64,000 bases of DNA from Malaciobacter mytili LMG 24559 (GCF_003346775.1 NZ_CP031219.1:930001-994000), one strand, 5' to 3'. Shown: positions 8,751 to 17,699, counted from the stretch's first letter. Notes: generated by a model not told the origin, from the sequence alone. Translations and numbers: made by a program.

Positions 8751-9470
8751 TTGGCAATTAAAAATATTGCAGTTTTTGAAAAAGAATTTGATATTGTTTA
8801 TGAAATTATTAACCCTTTAGCAAAAAAAGATATAGTTTTTTTACACGGCTGGGGAAGTAATAAAGAGATTATGAAAAATGCTTTTTGCAATACTTTAAGT
8901 GAGTTTAGGCATATCTATATTGATATGCCAGGATTTGGTAAAACAAGCAATGAATATATTTTGCATACAAATGATTATGCTTTAATTATTGAAAAACTTC
9001 TTTATGCTTTAAATTCACAGCCTTTAGCAATAGTTGGTCATTCTTATGGTGGGAAAATTGCAACTTTACTAAAACCTAAAAATCTTATTCTTTTAAGTAG
9101 TGCAGGTATTTTAGAACCTAAAAGTTTTAAAGTAAAAACAAAAATCTTTTTTGCAAAACTTTTTAAAAAGTTAGGGTTTTTTAATTTAACTAAAGCTTTT
9201 AGAAGTAAAGATGTTGAAGCTATGAGTGAAAATATGTATGAAACTTTTAAAAATGTAGTAAATGAAGACTTTACAAAATACTTTGAAGAGTTTGAAAATA
9301 AAGCTTTGATATTTTGGGGAGAAGAGGACACAGCAACTTCTTTAGCTTCTGGAGAAAAAATAGCAAGTTTAATTAAAAACTCAACTTTTAAATCTTATAA
9401 AGGAGATCACTATTTCTTTTGTAAACACTCAAAAGATATAGCTATGAAAATAGAAAATGGAATACTTTGA
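8751..9470 (+). CDS. Alpha/beta hydrolase
   Basis: This 239-residue protein of the alpha/beta hydrolase fold has the oxyanion-hole motif HGWGSN near 31, the nucleophile elbow GHSYGG (serine near 98), an acid near GEEDT (about 190-194) and a His in GDHYFF near the C-terminus, making a full catalytic triad. The substrate is unknown. The start is TTG at 8751, and the gene overlaps murF by 14 bases, so it is translationally coupled to it. A hydrolase sits between ddl and murF in Campylobacter as well, suggesting a link to envelope metabolism, but this is only context. Confidence 0.85.
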   Translation: MAIKNIAVFEKEFDIVYEIINPLAKKDIVFLHGWGSNKEIMKNAFCNTLSEFRHIYIDMPGFGKTSNEYILHTNDYALIIEKLLYALNSQPLAIVGHSYGGKIATLLKPKNLILLSSAGILEPKSFKVKTKIFFAKLFKKLGFFNLTKAFRSKDVEAMSENMYETFKNVVNEDFTKYFEEFENKALIFWGEEDTATSLASGEKIASLIKNSTFKSYKGDHYFFCKHSKDIAMKIENGIL

Positions 9471-10893
9471 TATATTTACCGAAATAGTTTTTATAATGGC
9501 ACTAGGTTGGTATTTAATTACTAATTTACAATGGTATAACTATAAGCTTGAAAGAGTTATTTTAAAACATCATAAACAAGAATGGCATTTTACATATTTT
9601 GTTTTTCCCATAATTATCTTTTATGTTTTAAATGATATAGCTTTTGCTGTATTCTTTTATGTATTTTATGCTGGATTATTTTATCTATGGAATAAAAAAC
9701 TTGATAGACCACTTGTTTTAACTTCAAGGGTAAAAAGATTTTTAGCTATTTTACTATTTGTTACTTTTTCTATAAAAGCTTTATGTTTAGCTAGTCAATC
9801 TTGCCATTTTTCTGCAATTTTTATTCCTCTAATTTTAGCTTATCTTATCTCTATGGTTTTAGAAAAGATATTTTTTATCTCTTTTAAAAATCAAGGAAAG
9901 CAAAGAATAAAAGCTATGAAAGATTTAAAAATAGTAGCAATTACGGCTTCTTATGGCAAAACTTCAATTAAAAACTATTTATATCAAGTATTAAGAAAGA
10001 AATTTATTACTTATAAAACTCCAAGGTCAGTAAATACTATTGCTGGAATTGTTTTAGATGTAAATAGAGACTTACCTTCAAATGCCGAGGTTTATATTGC
10101 TGAAGCAGGAGCTAGAGAAAAAGGTGATATTGCTGAAATTACAAATTTTTTAGAGCCTCAATATTGTGTTATTGGAAGTGTAGGGGAACAACATATTGAG
10201 TATTTTAAAACTTTAGAAAATATTATTAGAACAAAGATGGAAATACTTCAATCTCCTAGAATGAAAAAGGGCTTTGTACATGAAAGTGTACATTTAAAAG
10301 ACCATCCAAATATCATAAAATTCCCTGATAATTTAAATATTACTATGAGTAATCTTGATGGAATTTGGTTTGATATTGAAATAAATAAAGAAAAACAACA
10401 TTTCCATGCGCCACTACTTGGAAGTTTCAATGCTATTAACTTAACAGCAGTTATACATGTGGCACTTGAACTTGGTATGAGTTTAGAAGAGATAAAACTA
10501 GCTTTTGAAGAGCTTGAATCAGTTCCCCATAGACTACAACCAATTAAAGCTGGTGGCAAGTTAATAATAGATGATAGTTTTAATGGTAATTTAGAAGGGA
10601 TGTTAGAAGCTGTAAATATTTGTTCAACATATGAAGGTAGAAAAGTTATTGTAACTCCTGGTCTTGTTGAATCAACAGATGAAGCAAATATTTTATTAGC
10701 AAAAGAGATTAATGAAAAGTTTGATTTTGTAATTATTACAGGAAAATTAAACTCTCACTTATTAAGTGCAAATATAGATGAAAATAAGATTTTAGTATTA
10801 AAAGATAAATCAAAACTTGAAGAGACATTAGCTGCTAAGACACAAGCTGGAGATTTAATCCTTTTTGCAAATGATGCACCAAATTTTATTTAA
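9457..10893 (+). CDS. murF: UDP-N-acetylmuramoyl-tripeptide--D-alanyl-D-alanine ligase (MurF-like)
   Basis: MurF adds D-Ala-D-Ala to the UDP-MurNAc-tripeptide with ATP. This 478-residue Mur ligase begins with several hydrophobic helices (to about residue 145), a form typical of Campylobacterota, which would tie it to the inner membrane. The soluble part has the ATP loop ITASYGKTSIKN near 160-171, EAGAREKGDI near 217 and the C-terminal ligase region with IIDDSFNGN near 369. The P-loop reads ASYGKT where most Mur ligases have GSxGKT/S. It overlaps the hydrolase gene by 14 bases and is followed after 9 bases by the HIT gene. Position after ddl supports the MurF call. Confidence 0.9.
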   Translation: MEYFDIFTEIVFIMALGWYLITNLQWYNYKLERVILKHHKQEWHFTYFVFPIIIFYVLNDIAFAVFFYVFYAGLFYLWNKKLDRPLVLTSRVKRFLAILLFVTFSIKALCLASQSCHFSAIFIPLILAYLISMVLEKIFFISFKNQGKQRIKAMKDLKIVAITASYGKTSIKNYLYQVLRKKFITYKTPRSVNTIAGIVLDVNRDLPSNAEVYIAEAGAREKGDIAEITNFLEPQYCVIGSVGEQHIEYFKTLENIIRTKMEILQSPRMKKGFVHESVHLKDHPNIIKFPDNLNITMSNLDGIWFDIEINKEKQHFHAPLLGSFNAINLTAVIHVALELGMSLEEIKLAFEELESVPHRLQPIKAGGKLIIDDSFNGNLEGMLEAVNICSTYEGRKVIVTPGLVESTDEANILLAKEINEKFDFVIITGKLNSHLLSANIDENKILVLKDKSKLEETLAAKTQAGDLILFANDAPNFI

Positions 10894-10902
10894 GGCATTA
10901 AA

Positions 10903-11391
10903 ATGGAAAGAATTTACGCTCCTTGGCGACATGAATATGTTACAGAAGAGAAAATAAAAGGGTGTGTTTTTTGCCATATTGCTAAAAACTTAACTGATGA
11001 AAAAATGCAAGTACTTTTTAGTGACGAATTATGCTATGTGGTAATGAATAAGTATCCTTATTCTCCTGGTCATATAATGGTTATACCTTATTCTCATACT
11101 GATAAAATTGAAGATTTAGAAGAAGAAATTTGGTTAAGAATGAGTAAAAGAGTTCAGCAAGGAGTTAAATTACTAAAAGATGTAATGAATGCTCAAGGGG
11201 TAAATATTGGTATGAACTTAAGTGATGCCGCAGGTGCAGGAATTGCTGAGCATGTTCATTATCATCTTTTACCTAGATGGAAAGGCGATACAAACTTTAT
11301 AAGTGTTATTGGCAATACAAGAGTATATCCAGTGGACTTTGAGGAAATATATACTAAACTAAAAATTAGTGCATCTAAGTATTTTCTATAA
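10903..11391 (+). CDS. HIT family nucleotide hydrolase/transferase
   Basis: HIT proteins hydrolyse or transfer nucleotide phosphates, such as AMP-lysine or Ap4A, through a covalent histidine. The 162-residue protein has the signature HVHYHLLPRW near 117-126 and, upstream, the substrate-binding PYSPGHIMVIPYSH near 49-62. A CxxC (CVFC near 21-24) and H-dependent zinc site are typical of the Ap4A/FHIT-like branch. It lies 9 bases after murF and is probably the last gene of the ruvA operon. The exact substrate is not predictable. Confidence 0.88.
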   Translation: MERIYAPWRHEYVTEEKIKGCVFCHIAKNLTDEKMQVLFSDELCYVVMNKYPYSPGHIMVIPYSHTDKIEDLEEEIWLRMSKRVQQGVKLLKDVMNAQGVNIGMNLSDAAGAGIAEHVHYHLLPRWKGDTNFISVIGNTRVYPVDFEEIYTKLKISASKYFL

Positions 11392-11448
11392 GTGTTTTAT
11401 TATAACTTTTTAATTTAAATTTTTATATAATTTCAAAATATAAATATA

Positions 11449-11463
11449 GCTTAAGTTTTAAGC
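11449..11463. promoter_or_regulatory. Inverted repeat upstream of the phosphate transporter operon
   Basis: GCTTAA-GTT-TTAAGC is a perfect 6-3-6 inverted repeat about 65 bases before the pstS start. A second pairing, CATAAG (11468-11473) with CTTATG (11488-11493), follows in the leader. Either may be a phosphate-response site or leader hairpin; I cannot name the regulator. Confidence 0.35.
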
Positions 11464-11527
11464 AGAACATAAGAGACTACTTTCCTACTTATGCTTCATA
11501 ATTTTTATAAAATTATAGGAGTAAATT

Positions 11528-12343
11528 TTGAAAAAATTACTACTTACAATATTCTTATCTTTTTTAACTTTTTTAAACGCCTCAGATTTAAAAGTTTTTG
11601 AAAACTTAGAAGGTTCTTTAAATATTGCAGGAGGAACTGCACATATAAAATGTGAAAAAGAAGCTATTAAAAATATAATGAGCAAATATCCTAATATTTC
11701 CATTTCAATTGCTGGTGGAGGTAGTGGAATGGGTATAAAACAAGTAAGTTCAAAGATTATTGACCTTGCAAATTCTGGAAGAAAACCTACTTTAGAAGAG
11801 ATTAAAAATGGAAATTTAAAACTTTTTAGATTTGCGATTGATGGAATAGGAGTTATAATAAATCCAAAAATAAATATTGATACTTTAACAACAAAACAAT
11901 TACAAGATATTTTTAGTGGAAAAATTACAAACTTTAAAGAGCTTGGATTAGCAGATGCTCCAATTAATTTATATACAAGAGATGAATCAAGTGCTACAAG
12001 AAAAGTTTTTTGGGATAAAGCTTTAGCAAAATCACCAATTTCAAATAAAGCAAGAGTTGTTTCTTCAAATGCTGCTATGAAAACAGCTGTTTCTAGTGAT
12101 ATTAATGCAATTGGAATTATATCTTTAGGTGTAGTAAATGATAGTGTTAAACTTATAAATATAGATGGTATTGCTCCAAGCGTTGAAAATATAAATAATA
12201 ATACTTATAAAGTAGCAAGAGGTTTATATTTATTAAGTAGTGGTGAACCTTCAAAATTAGCAAGTGCATTTATTACATATTTACGAAGTAGTGAAGGTGC
12301 AAAAATTGTATCAAAGTATGGTTTTATTCCTGTAAATGAATAA
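11528..12343 (+). CDS. pstS: Phosphate ABC transporter, periplasmic binding protein
   Basis: This is the solute-binding subunit of a PstSCAB importer. The 271-residue protein has a signal peptide (about 1-18, cleaved near LNAS), the phosphate-loop-like stretch AGGGSGMGIKQ near 60-70, NSGRKPT near 82, and TRDESSATRKVFW near 150-162, where the Ser/Thr/Arg residues of PstS grip phosphate. The start is TTG at 11528 after TAGGAG. It is the compact PstS form (about 270 residues). The stop overlaps the pstC start by 8 bases. No phoU follows this operon. Confidence 0.88.
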   Translation: MKKLLLTIFLSFLTFLNASDLKVFENLEGSLNIAGGTAHIKCEKEAIKNIMSKYPNISISIAGGGSGMGIKQVSSKIIDLANSGRKPTLEEIKNGNLKLFRFAIDGIGVIINPKINIDTLTTKQLQDIFSGKITNFKELGLADAPINLYTRDESSATRKVFWDKALAKSPISNKARVVSSNAAMKTAVSSDINAIGIISLGVVNDSVKLINIDGIAPSVENINNNTYKVARGLYLLSSGEPSKLASAFITYLRSSEGAKIVSKYGFIPVNE

Positions 12344-13178
12344 TATTTTTTCTAAAGGATTACTTATTATAACTTTAATAAGTAGTCTTTTGGTTTTTTG
12401 TATTTTTTTTCTTATTATTTATTTATGCATTGATATTTTTACTATAAATGAACTAAAAGAGTTTTTTTCTTTAACTTGGAGTATTGAAGATAAAAAATAT
12501 GGAATCTTAGTACCACTACTTGGTTCTTTTATAATAAGTTTTTTAGCTTTGATTTTAGGATTTATATTCTCTTTTTCACTTTCTAGTATAATTTTCCTTG
12601 CAAACTCAAAGTTTATTAAATTATTTTTAGAAAAAACTGTATTACTAATGGCTACAATTCCCACTGTTATTTATGCTTTTTCAGCATTATTTATTTTTGT
12701 ACCCTTTATAAGTTATTTTAAACCAAGTTCTACTCTTAGTATTTTAGTTGCAAGTGTTGTATTATCACTACTTTTAATACCTACAATGAGTTTAATATTT
12801 TTAAATATTTTTAATACTTTAGCACAAAAATATATGAAGTGTTGCCTTAATTTATCTTTGAGTAAAGAAGAGTTTTTTTTTAGTTTTGTTATAAAAAATT
12901 CAACTTATCATTTAGCCCAAGGGTTTTTATTGGCTACAACTAGGGCATTAGGCGATACTATGGTAGTATTAATGCTTGCTGGTAACGCTTTATTTCTTCC
13001 TAGTTCAATTTTTCATTCCACTAGAAGTTTAACTTCTCATATTGCTTTAATATTTGCAAATGACTTTGAATCTATGGCTTTTAAAGCAATTTTTTTATGT
13101 GCATTATTACTTTTAAGTTCAAACTTTATTTTAATATTAATTATTAGAAAAATAAAGGCTAATACATATGAAATTTAA
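12336..13178 (+). CDS. pstC: Phosphate ABC transporter permease PstC
   Basis: This 280-residue inner-membrane subunit has six hydrophobic helices and the permease loop ATTRALGDTMVVLMLAGN near 201-218, matching the PstC EAA-type loop that docks on PstB. It overlaps pstS by 8 bases and pstA by 11 bases. The downstream segment on the loss of phosphate-specific charged residues cannot be judged by eye, but gene order S-C-A-B makes the PstC assignment firm. Confidence 0.88.
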   Translation: MNNIFSKGLLIITLISSLLVFCIFFLIIYLCIDIFTINELKEFFSLTWSIEDKKYGILVPLLGSFIISFLALILGFIFSFSLSSIIFLANSKFIKLFLEKTVLLMATIPTVIYAFSALFIFVPFISYFKPSSTLSILVASVVLSLLLIPTMSLIFLNIFNTLAQKYMKCCLNLSLSKEEFFFSFVIKNSTYHLAQGFLLATTRALGDTMVVLMLAGNALFLPSSIFHSTRSLTSHIALIFANDFESMAFKAIFLCALLLLSSNFILILIIRKIKANTYEI

Positions 13179-14037
13179 AACATATAAATCAATATTAGCT
13201 ACTTTTACTTTTATAGCAATTTTACTAGTTTATACTCTTTTGGGTTTTATAATTTATAAAGGGTTTGATACTATAAGTTTAGAATTGATTTTTCAAGATG
13301 TACGTGTACTTGATGCTATTTTATTAAAACAAAGAGTTTTTGATGGAATTTTCCCTGCAATTGTAGGAACTGTAATGCTAATATTTTTAAGTTTAGGTTT
13401 CTCTTTTATTTTTGGTTTTGCAAGTGGAATATATCTTAGTATTTATGCAAATAAAGAAATAAAAGAATATATAAATTTTTGTTTTGAACTTCTTTCTTCT
13501 GTTCCTTCTATTTTAATAGGATTGTTTTTTTTACTATTAAGTATATATTTGCATGAGAAATTTTTTACAAATTTTTTACCTTCACTTTTACTTTCATCTT
13601 TAGCCTTATCTCTTTTAATAATGCCTTATATTGTAAAAAATACTCAGTATTCTTTAGATAATATTCCAAAAAGTATAAAACTTTTATCTTTAAATCTTGG
13701 ATTATCTAAAACAAAAAATTTATTTCTTGTTCTTATTCCTTACTCTTCAAAAGAGTTATTAAGTGGAGTTTTTTTAGCTTTAGGACGAGCTTGTGAAGAT
13801 ACGGCTGTTATTATGCTCACAGGTGCAGTTGCAAGTGTGGGGATAGCAAGTAGTATTTTTTCAAAATATGAAGCTTTACCTTTTTATATATATTATATTT
13901 CTACAAATTATAGTGATGAAAATGAATTAAATCAGGCTTTTAGTGCTGCATTAATACTTTTATGTATATCTTTATTTTTATTTTTAATTACTAAGCTTAT
14001 TCAAAAGGGAGTAAAGAAAAAAAATGGTTATTATTAA
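13168..14037 (+). CDS. pstA: Phosphate ABC transporter permease PstA
   Basis: This is the second membrane subunit, 289 residues with about six helices. The cytoplasmic docking loop reads LALGRACEDTAVIMLTGAVA near 206-225, the PstA counterpart of RALGDT in PstC. LSSVPSILIGL near 108-118 is typical of PstA. It overlaps pstC by 11 bases and pstB by 14 bases, a tightly coupled operon. Confidence 0.88.
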   Translation: MKFKTYKSILATFTFIAILLVYTLLGFIIYKGFDTISLELIFQDVRVLDAILLKQRVFDGIFPAIVGTVMLIFLSLGFSFIFGFASGIYLSIYANKEIKEYINFCFELLSSVPSILIGLFFLLLSIYLHEKFFTNFLPSLLLSSLALSLLIMPYIVKNTQYSLDNIPKSIKLLSLNLGLSKTKNLFLVLIPYSSKELLSGVFLALGRACEDTAVIMLTGAVASVGIASSIFSKYEALPFYIYYISTNYSDENELNQAFSAALILLCISLFLFLITKLIQKGVKKKNGYY

Positions 14038-14674
14038 AAATCTAAAATTAGAATTTTCAAATAAAATTATCTTTGATAATTTAAATATAAATATAAAAGA
14101 AAATCAAATTACAGCAATACAAGGACCAAGTGGTATTGGAAAAACTTCATTATTTTTATGTATTAATTCTATGATTAAATATGAAGAAGATTATAAGATA
14201 AGTGGAGAAATTCTTTATAAAAAAGATAATAAATATATTGATATACTAAAACTAAATGATGATGAAGCACAAGAACTTAGAAAAGAGATAATATATGTCT
14301 CTCAACACCCTGATTTACTCCCTATGAGTATATATGAAAACTTAAATTTTTTTGCAAAAACTCATAATATAAAAAATAGAAATGAAAAAATAATTGAAGT
14401 TTTAAAACAAGTATATTTATATGAGGAAGTAAAAGATGTATTAAATAAAAGTGCTTTAAAGTTATCAGGTGGACAGCAACAACGGTTAATTTTAGCAAGA
14501 GCTTTACTTTTAAAACCTAAGGTTTTACTTTTAGATGAACCAACTGCTTCTTTAAATGAGTCTTTAAGTAAAAAAATTGAACAAATGTTAAAAGAGCTAA
14601 AAATAACTATTGCAATAATTAGTCATTTTGAATCACAAATAAAAGATATTTCAAATGTAAGATATCTTTTATAA
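14024..14674 (+). CDS. pstB: Phosphate ABC transporter ATP-binding protein PstB
   Basis: The 216-residue ATPase drives phosphate import. It has Walker A GPSGIGKTS near 35-43, the signature LSGGQQQRL near 147-155, Walker B VLLLDEPTAS near 168-177 and the switch His in ISHF near 204. It is shorter than the usual 250-residue PstB because it ends just after the switch region. It is the last gene of the operon, followed by a hairpin at 14674-14692. Confidence 0.88.
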   Translation: MVIIKNLKLEFSNKIIFDNLNINIKENQITAIQGPSGIGKTSLFLCINSMIKYEEDYKISGEILYKKDNKYIDILKLNDDEAQELRKEIIYVSQHPDLLPMSIYENLNFFAKTHNIKNRNEKIIEVLKQVYLYEEVKDVLNKSALKLSGGQQQRLILARALLLKPKVLLLDEPTASLNESLSKKIEQMLKELKITIAIISHFESQIKDISNVRYLL

Positions 14675-14692
14675 GGAGTAAATTTTACTCCT
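14674..14692. terminator. Bidirectional hairpin after pstB
   Basis: AGGAGTAAA and TTTACTCCT pair across a one-base centre (in practice a seven-base stem with a short loop). It separates pstB from the convergent minus-strand gene. The downstream T-richness is moderate, so it may be a weak terminator. Confidence 0.5.
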
Positions 14693-14954
14693 ATTCTTCT
14701 TCTCCCTCAACTAAATTTGCTATATTTTCATATATCTCTTCAGCTTGAATATCATCTATTTTATCTTCTTTAATAGCTAAGATTATATTTTGAAGTTCCA
14801 CAAGAAATGTCTCCATCTCCTTTATCTCTTCCATATCTTCATCAGTTTGTTTATTCTCTTTTATTAGTTCATGTAACTCTTCAAGGTATGCTTCAACTTC
14901 TGGTATCATACTTTCTTGAACTAATTCTAATAAATCTTGTTTAATTTCAGACAT
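14691..14954 (-). CDS. Small acidic helical protein, function unknown
   Basis: This 87-residue protein is almost entirely Glu/Lys/Ile/Leu-rich helix with a strong acidic excess and no membrane segment or known motif. It looks like a coiled-coil or helical-bundle protein. It has its own start ATG with an upstream AGGAAAAT stretch on the minus strand, and normal codon use for the region. It is flanked by pstB (convergent) and a divergent DadA-like gene. I do not recognise a family. Confidence 0.6.
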   Translation of the reverse strand: MSEIKQDLLELVQESMIPEVEAYLEELHELIKENKQTDEDMEEIKEMETFLVELQNIILAIKEDKIDDIQAEEIYENIANLVEGEEE

Positions 14955-15004
14955 TATATTTTCCTATTGTATTTTTAATATTATATCAAAATAGTATAAA
15001 AAGG

Positions 15005-15022
15005 TATCTTTTTAAAAAGATA
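15005..15022. promoter_or_regulatory. 18-bp perfect palindrome upstream of the dadA-like/beta-lactamase genes
   Basis: TATCTTTTTAAAAAGATA is a perfect palindrome in the 150-base divergent space between the small acidic gene and the DadA-like gene, 83 bases before the latter's start. It could be an operator for either gene. Its centre resembles the TCCTTTTAAAAAGGA repeat at 17685-17699, which may be chance in AT-rich DNA. Confidence 0.35.
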
Positions 15023-15105
15023 AGAAATATAAATTATATATAAATTTTTTTGTTAAAAAAACTATTTTTTAGTATTATTACTCTATTAGAAATAAAGGAT
15101 GGTTT

Positions 15106-16347
15106 ATGAAAAGAGAGATAATTATTATTGGTGGTGGGATAGTTGGTCTTTCATGTGCTTATTTTCTTCAAAAAAGTGGAAAACAAGTTACTATAATAGA
15201 TGAAAATGATATTACAAACTCTACTTCTTTTGGAAATGCTGGATTGCTTTCTTCTTTTGATAAAACTCCTCTTAGTTATCCTGGTGTGGTATTAAATACT
15301 TTAAAACTTATGTTAAAAGGACAATCTCCAGCAATAATTCATCCTACACTTGACTTAAAAATGTATAAGTGGCTATTAAACTTCATCTTAAGTGCAAATG
15401 AAAAAAGAACTAAAAAAACAATGATGCTTTTTGAAAAATATGGAGAAATTTCTTTAAAGCTTTATGAAAAGATGGTAAAAGAAGACTCATTTGATTTTGA
15501 TTATCATAGAACGGGTATGTTATCAGTATTTACAGAAGAAAACTCATATAATCAAAAGCTAAAAAAGTATAACTATATAGATGAAGAAAGATTTAAAATC
15601 TTAAACAATAATGAGTTAAAAGAGTATCTTCCAAGTGCCACTTCAAAAATCAAAGGAGCAATACTTTTTAAAAAAAATGCACATTTTGATTCAAAAAGAG
15701 TTATGTTAGAACTTAAAAGACATTTGCAAGAAGTAGGAGTTGAATTTATCTTAAATGAGAAAATAGAAAATATAAGAGTAGAAAATAACAAGGTTAAACA
15801 TCTTGTTTCTTCTAGTAAAATCTATGAAGCAGAACAGTATATTATGTCCACAGGTTATCAAACTTTATTGGCTTCAAAATGTAATAGAGATTTGACGATG
15901 ATTCCTGCAAAAGGTTATAGTATTACTTTTGAAATGCCAAAAGAGTTTATACCAAAAACTTCTACTATTTTCAATGATTTATTTATTGTTATGACTCCAA
16001 GAAGAGACAATGTAAGATTTACTTCAAAACTAGAAATAGGAAGTAGTGATACTAAGGTAGTTTTAAAACAAATAGAGAGTATTAAGAAAAACTTTTTTGA
16101 GTATAATCAATATTTTGAGATGAAAAATGAAGAGTTATGGTGTGGCTTTAGACCTTTAACTCCAAATGATATTCCTTTAATAGGAAGAGATGAAGAGATA
16201 AAAAATCTAACTTATGCAATGGGACTTGGTTGGTTAGGTATGACTTTTGCTCCTGCTATTGGAAGTATAATAACTGATTTGGTTGTAAATGATAAGAAAA
16301 ATGCACAAAGTGATGATATTTTACTTTTTTCAGGATTCTTTCAATGA
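15106..16347 (+). CDS. FAD-dependent D-amino acid dehydrogenase (DadA-like)
   Basis: This 413-residue flavoprotein belongs to the DAO family. It starts with the FAD-binding Rossmann motif GGGIVGLSCAYFLQKSG (residues 8-24) and the acidic end of the second strand (IIDE near 32). NSTSFGNAGLL near 42-52 and the C-terminal GLGWLGMTFAPAIG near 377-390 match D-amino acid dehydrogenases of the DadA type, which oxidise D-amino acids to 2-oxo acids and pass electrons to quinones. The ATG follows AAAGGATGG. Its stop overlaps the beta-lactamase start by 4 bases, so the two are coupled. Substrate (D-Ala or another D-amino acid or glycine) is not certain. Confidence 0.82.
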   Translation: MKREIIIIGGGIVGLSCAYFLQKSGKQVTIIDENDITNSTSFGNAGLLSSFDKTPLSYPGVVLNTLKLMLKGQSPAIIHPTLDLKMYKWLLNFILSANEKRTKKTMMLFEKYGEISLKLYEKMVKEDSFDFDYHRTGMLSVFTEENSYNQKLKKYNYIDEERFKILNNNELKEYLPSATSKIKGAILFKKNAHFDSKRVMLELKRHLQEVGVEFILNEKIENIRVENNKVKHLVSSSKIYEAEQYIMSTGYQTLLASKCNRDLTMIPAKGYSITFEMPKEFIPKTSTIFNDLFIVMTPRRDNVRFTSKLEIGSSDTKVVLKQIESIKKNFFEYNQYFEMKNEELWCGFRPLTPNDIPLIGRDEEIKNLTYAMGLGWLGMTFAPAIGSIITDLVVNDKKNAQSDDILLFSGFFQ

Positions 16348-17102
16348 AAAAACTATTAGTATTTTTACTTGTAATTAACTTTGCTTATGCAAATAAAATT
16401 GAAGAAATTTTTAAAGAGTATAATATTGAAGGAACAATAGTAATAAAAGCTTTAAATAAAAATATACAATATATTTATAATGAACAAAGAGCAAAAAAAG
16501 CTTTGCTTCCTGCTTCAACTTTTAAAATACCAAATAGTTTAATAATCTTAAATGAAAAGCTTTTAAAAGATGAAAATGAGATAATTAAATGGGATAATAA
16601 AAAAAGATTTTTAGAAGTATGGAATAAAGACCAAACTTTAAAAACAGCTTTTAAATACTCTTGTGTTTGGTGTTATCAAAAATACTCAAAAGAAATCTCA
16701 ATAGATAAATATAAATACTATTTAAAACAGTTTAATTATGGAAATAAAAAAGTAGGAAACTCTTCTTATAATTTTTGGTTACAAGGAGATATAAAAATTT
16801 CTGCTTTGGAACAAATAGAGTTTTTAAAAAACTTATATTTAGAAAATTTACCAGTTGAAAAAAAATATATAAATATAGTAAAAAATATAATGATAGAAGA
16901 GAAAGCTAAAGAGTATATCTTAAGTTCTAAAACAGGCTGGGCAACTTTTCCAAAGGAAAAACACGGTTGGTATGTGGGCTATATACAAACAAAAGAAGAG
17001 GTTTGGTTTTTTGCTACAAATTTATTAATTAGTGATTTTAATAAATTATCTTTAAGAAAAAAGCTTACTTTTAAAGTTTTTAAAACTTTAGGAATAATTT
17101 AG
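16344..17102 (+). CDS. Class D (OXA-type) beta-lactamase
   Basis: This 252-residue secreted enzyme has a signal peptide (1-16) and all class D motifs in order: S58-T-F-K61 (nucleophile and carbamylable lysine), S106-C-V108, Y132-G-N134, FWLQGDIKIS near 144-153 with the conserved Trp, and K196-T-G-W199. It should open penicillins and perhaps other beta-lactams in the periplasm. OXA enzymes are known as intrinsic in Arcobacter. No insertion sequence or change in base composition is near, which supports a resident chromosomal gene. It overlaps the DadA-like gene by 4 bases. A role in peptidoglycan fragment turnover besides resistance is possible but not shown. Confidence 0.9.
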   Translation: MKKLLVFLLVINFAYANKIEEIFKEYNIEGTIVIKALNKNIQYIYNEQRAKKALLPASTFKIPNSLIILNEKLLKDENEIIKWDNKKRFLEVWNKDQTLKTAFKYSCVWCYQKYSKEISIDKYKYYLKQFNYGNKKVGNSSYNFWLQGDIKISALEQIEFLKNLYLENLPVEKKYINIVKNIMIEEKAKEYILSSKTGWATFPKEKHGWYVGYIQTKEEVWFFATNLLISDFNKLSLRKKLTFKVFKTLGII

Positions 17103-17122
17103 ATAATCTTAAAAGATTATCT
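17101..17122. terminator. Palindrome between convergent genes
   Basis: AGATAATCTT-AA-AAGATTATCT is a perfect 10-bp inverted repeat spanning the end of the beta-lactamase gene and the stop of the minus-strand gene. It probably ends transcription in both directions although the U-tract is poor. Confidence 0.5.
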
Positions 17123-17537
17123 AAAAAACAAAGGCTATATCACTAAGAGATAGTTGATACATATTTACATTAACTCCATCTGAATCTACTATATTATATG
17201 TAATAGTATAATCATTTGGATTTTGTATATTTGGATTTTTTTGTACAAATTGTGTATATTTTTCTTCATCTATAATTGAATAGATAAAAAGAACTTTTTC
17301 TTTAAACTTTTCATTATTAATATATAAATCAAAGATTTCTTTTTGTGTATCTTTATTGTATTTATTTACAAAGTTTTTATTATATAGTTTTTCTGCTAAC
17401 TCTTTTTTATTATACTCTTTAGTATTATAAACATAATAATCATCAAAAATTAACTCTTTAAAGTTATCACTAATAGAGTATTGATTATATCTTTTATAGC
17501 CATTTTCATTTGAAATTTCATTTATATATTCAATCAT
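17121..17537 (-). CDS. Hypothetical protein, Asn/Tyr/Lys-rich
   Basis: This 138-residue soluble protein has no signal peptide or membrane helix. It is rich in Tyr, Asn, Lys and Glu, with a helical middle (KKELAEKLYNKNF) and a more beta-like C-terminal part (DYTITYNIVDSDGVNVNMYQL). I do not recognise a family. The start ATG has AGGAGAATT just upstream on the minus strand, so translation is likely. It sits between the beta-lactamase (convergent) and the S10 operon promoter region. Confidence 0.6.
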   Translation of the reverse strand: MIEYINEISNENGYKRYNQYSISDNFKELIFDDYYVYNTKEYNKKELAEKLYNKNFVNKYNKDTQKEIFDLYINNEKFKEKVLFIYSIIDEEKYTQFVQKNPNIQNPNDYTITYNIVDSDGVNVNMYQLSLSDIAFVF

Positions 17538-17676
17538 AATTCTCCTTTTAAGTTTAAAACTTTATATAAAAAATACTTTAAAGAGTATAAACAGTGATTT
17601 TTATAATGATTTATTTAAAAGTAATATAAAAATGCCTATAAAAAATATTCTTATCTACATTTTTACTTAAAATAGT

Positions 17677-17699
17677 TATTTTATTCCTTTTAAAAAGGA
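17677..17699. repeat. 23-base repeat with internal palindrome, copy 1
   Basis: Starts TATTTTATTCCTT and ends TAAAAAGGA, with one differing base in the middle between the copies (22 of 23 identical to copy 2 at 17758-17780, 81 bases apart). It contains the inverted repeat TCCTTTT-A-AAAAGGA. It lies upstream of the S10 promoter and may bind an activator or repressor. Confidence 0.5.
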
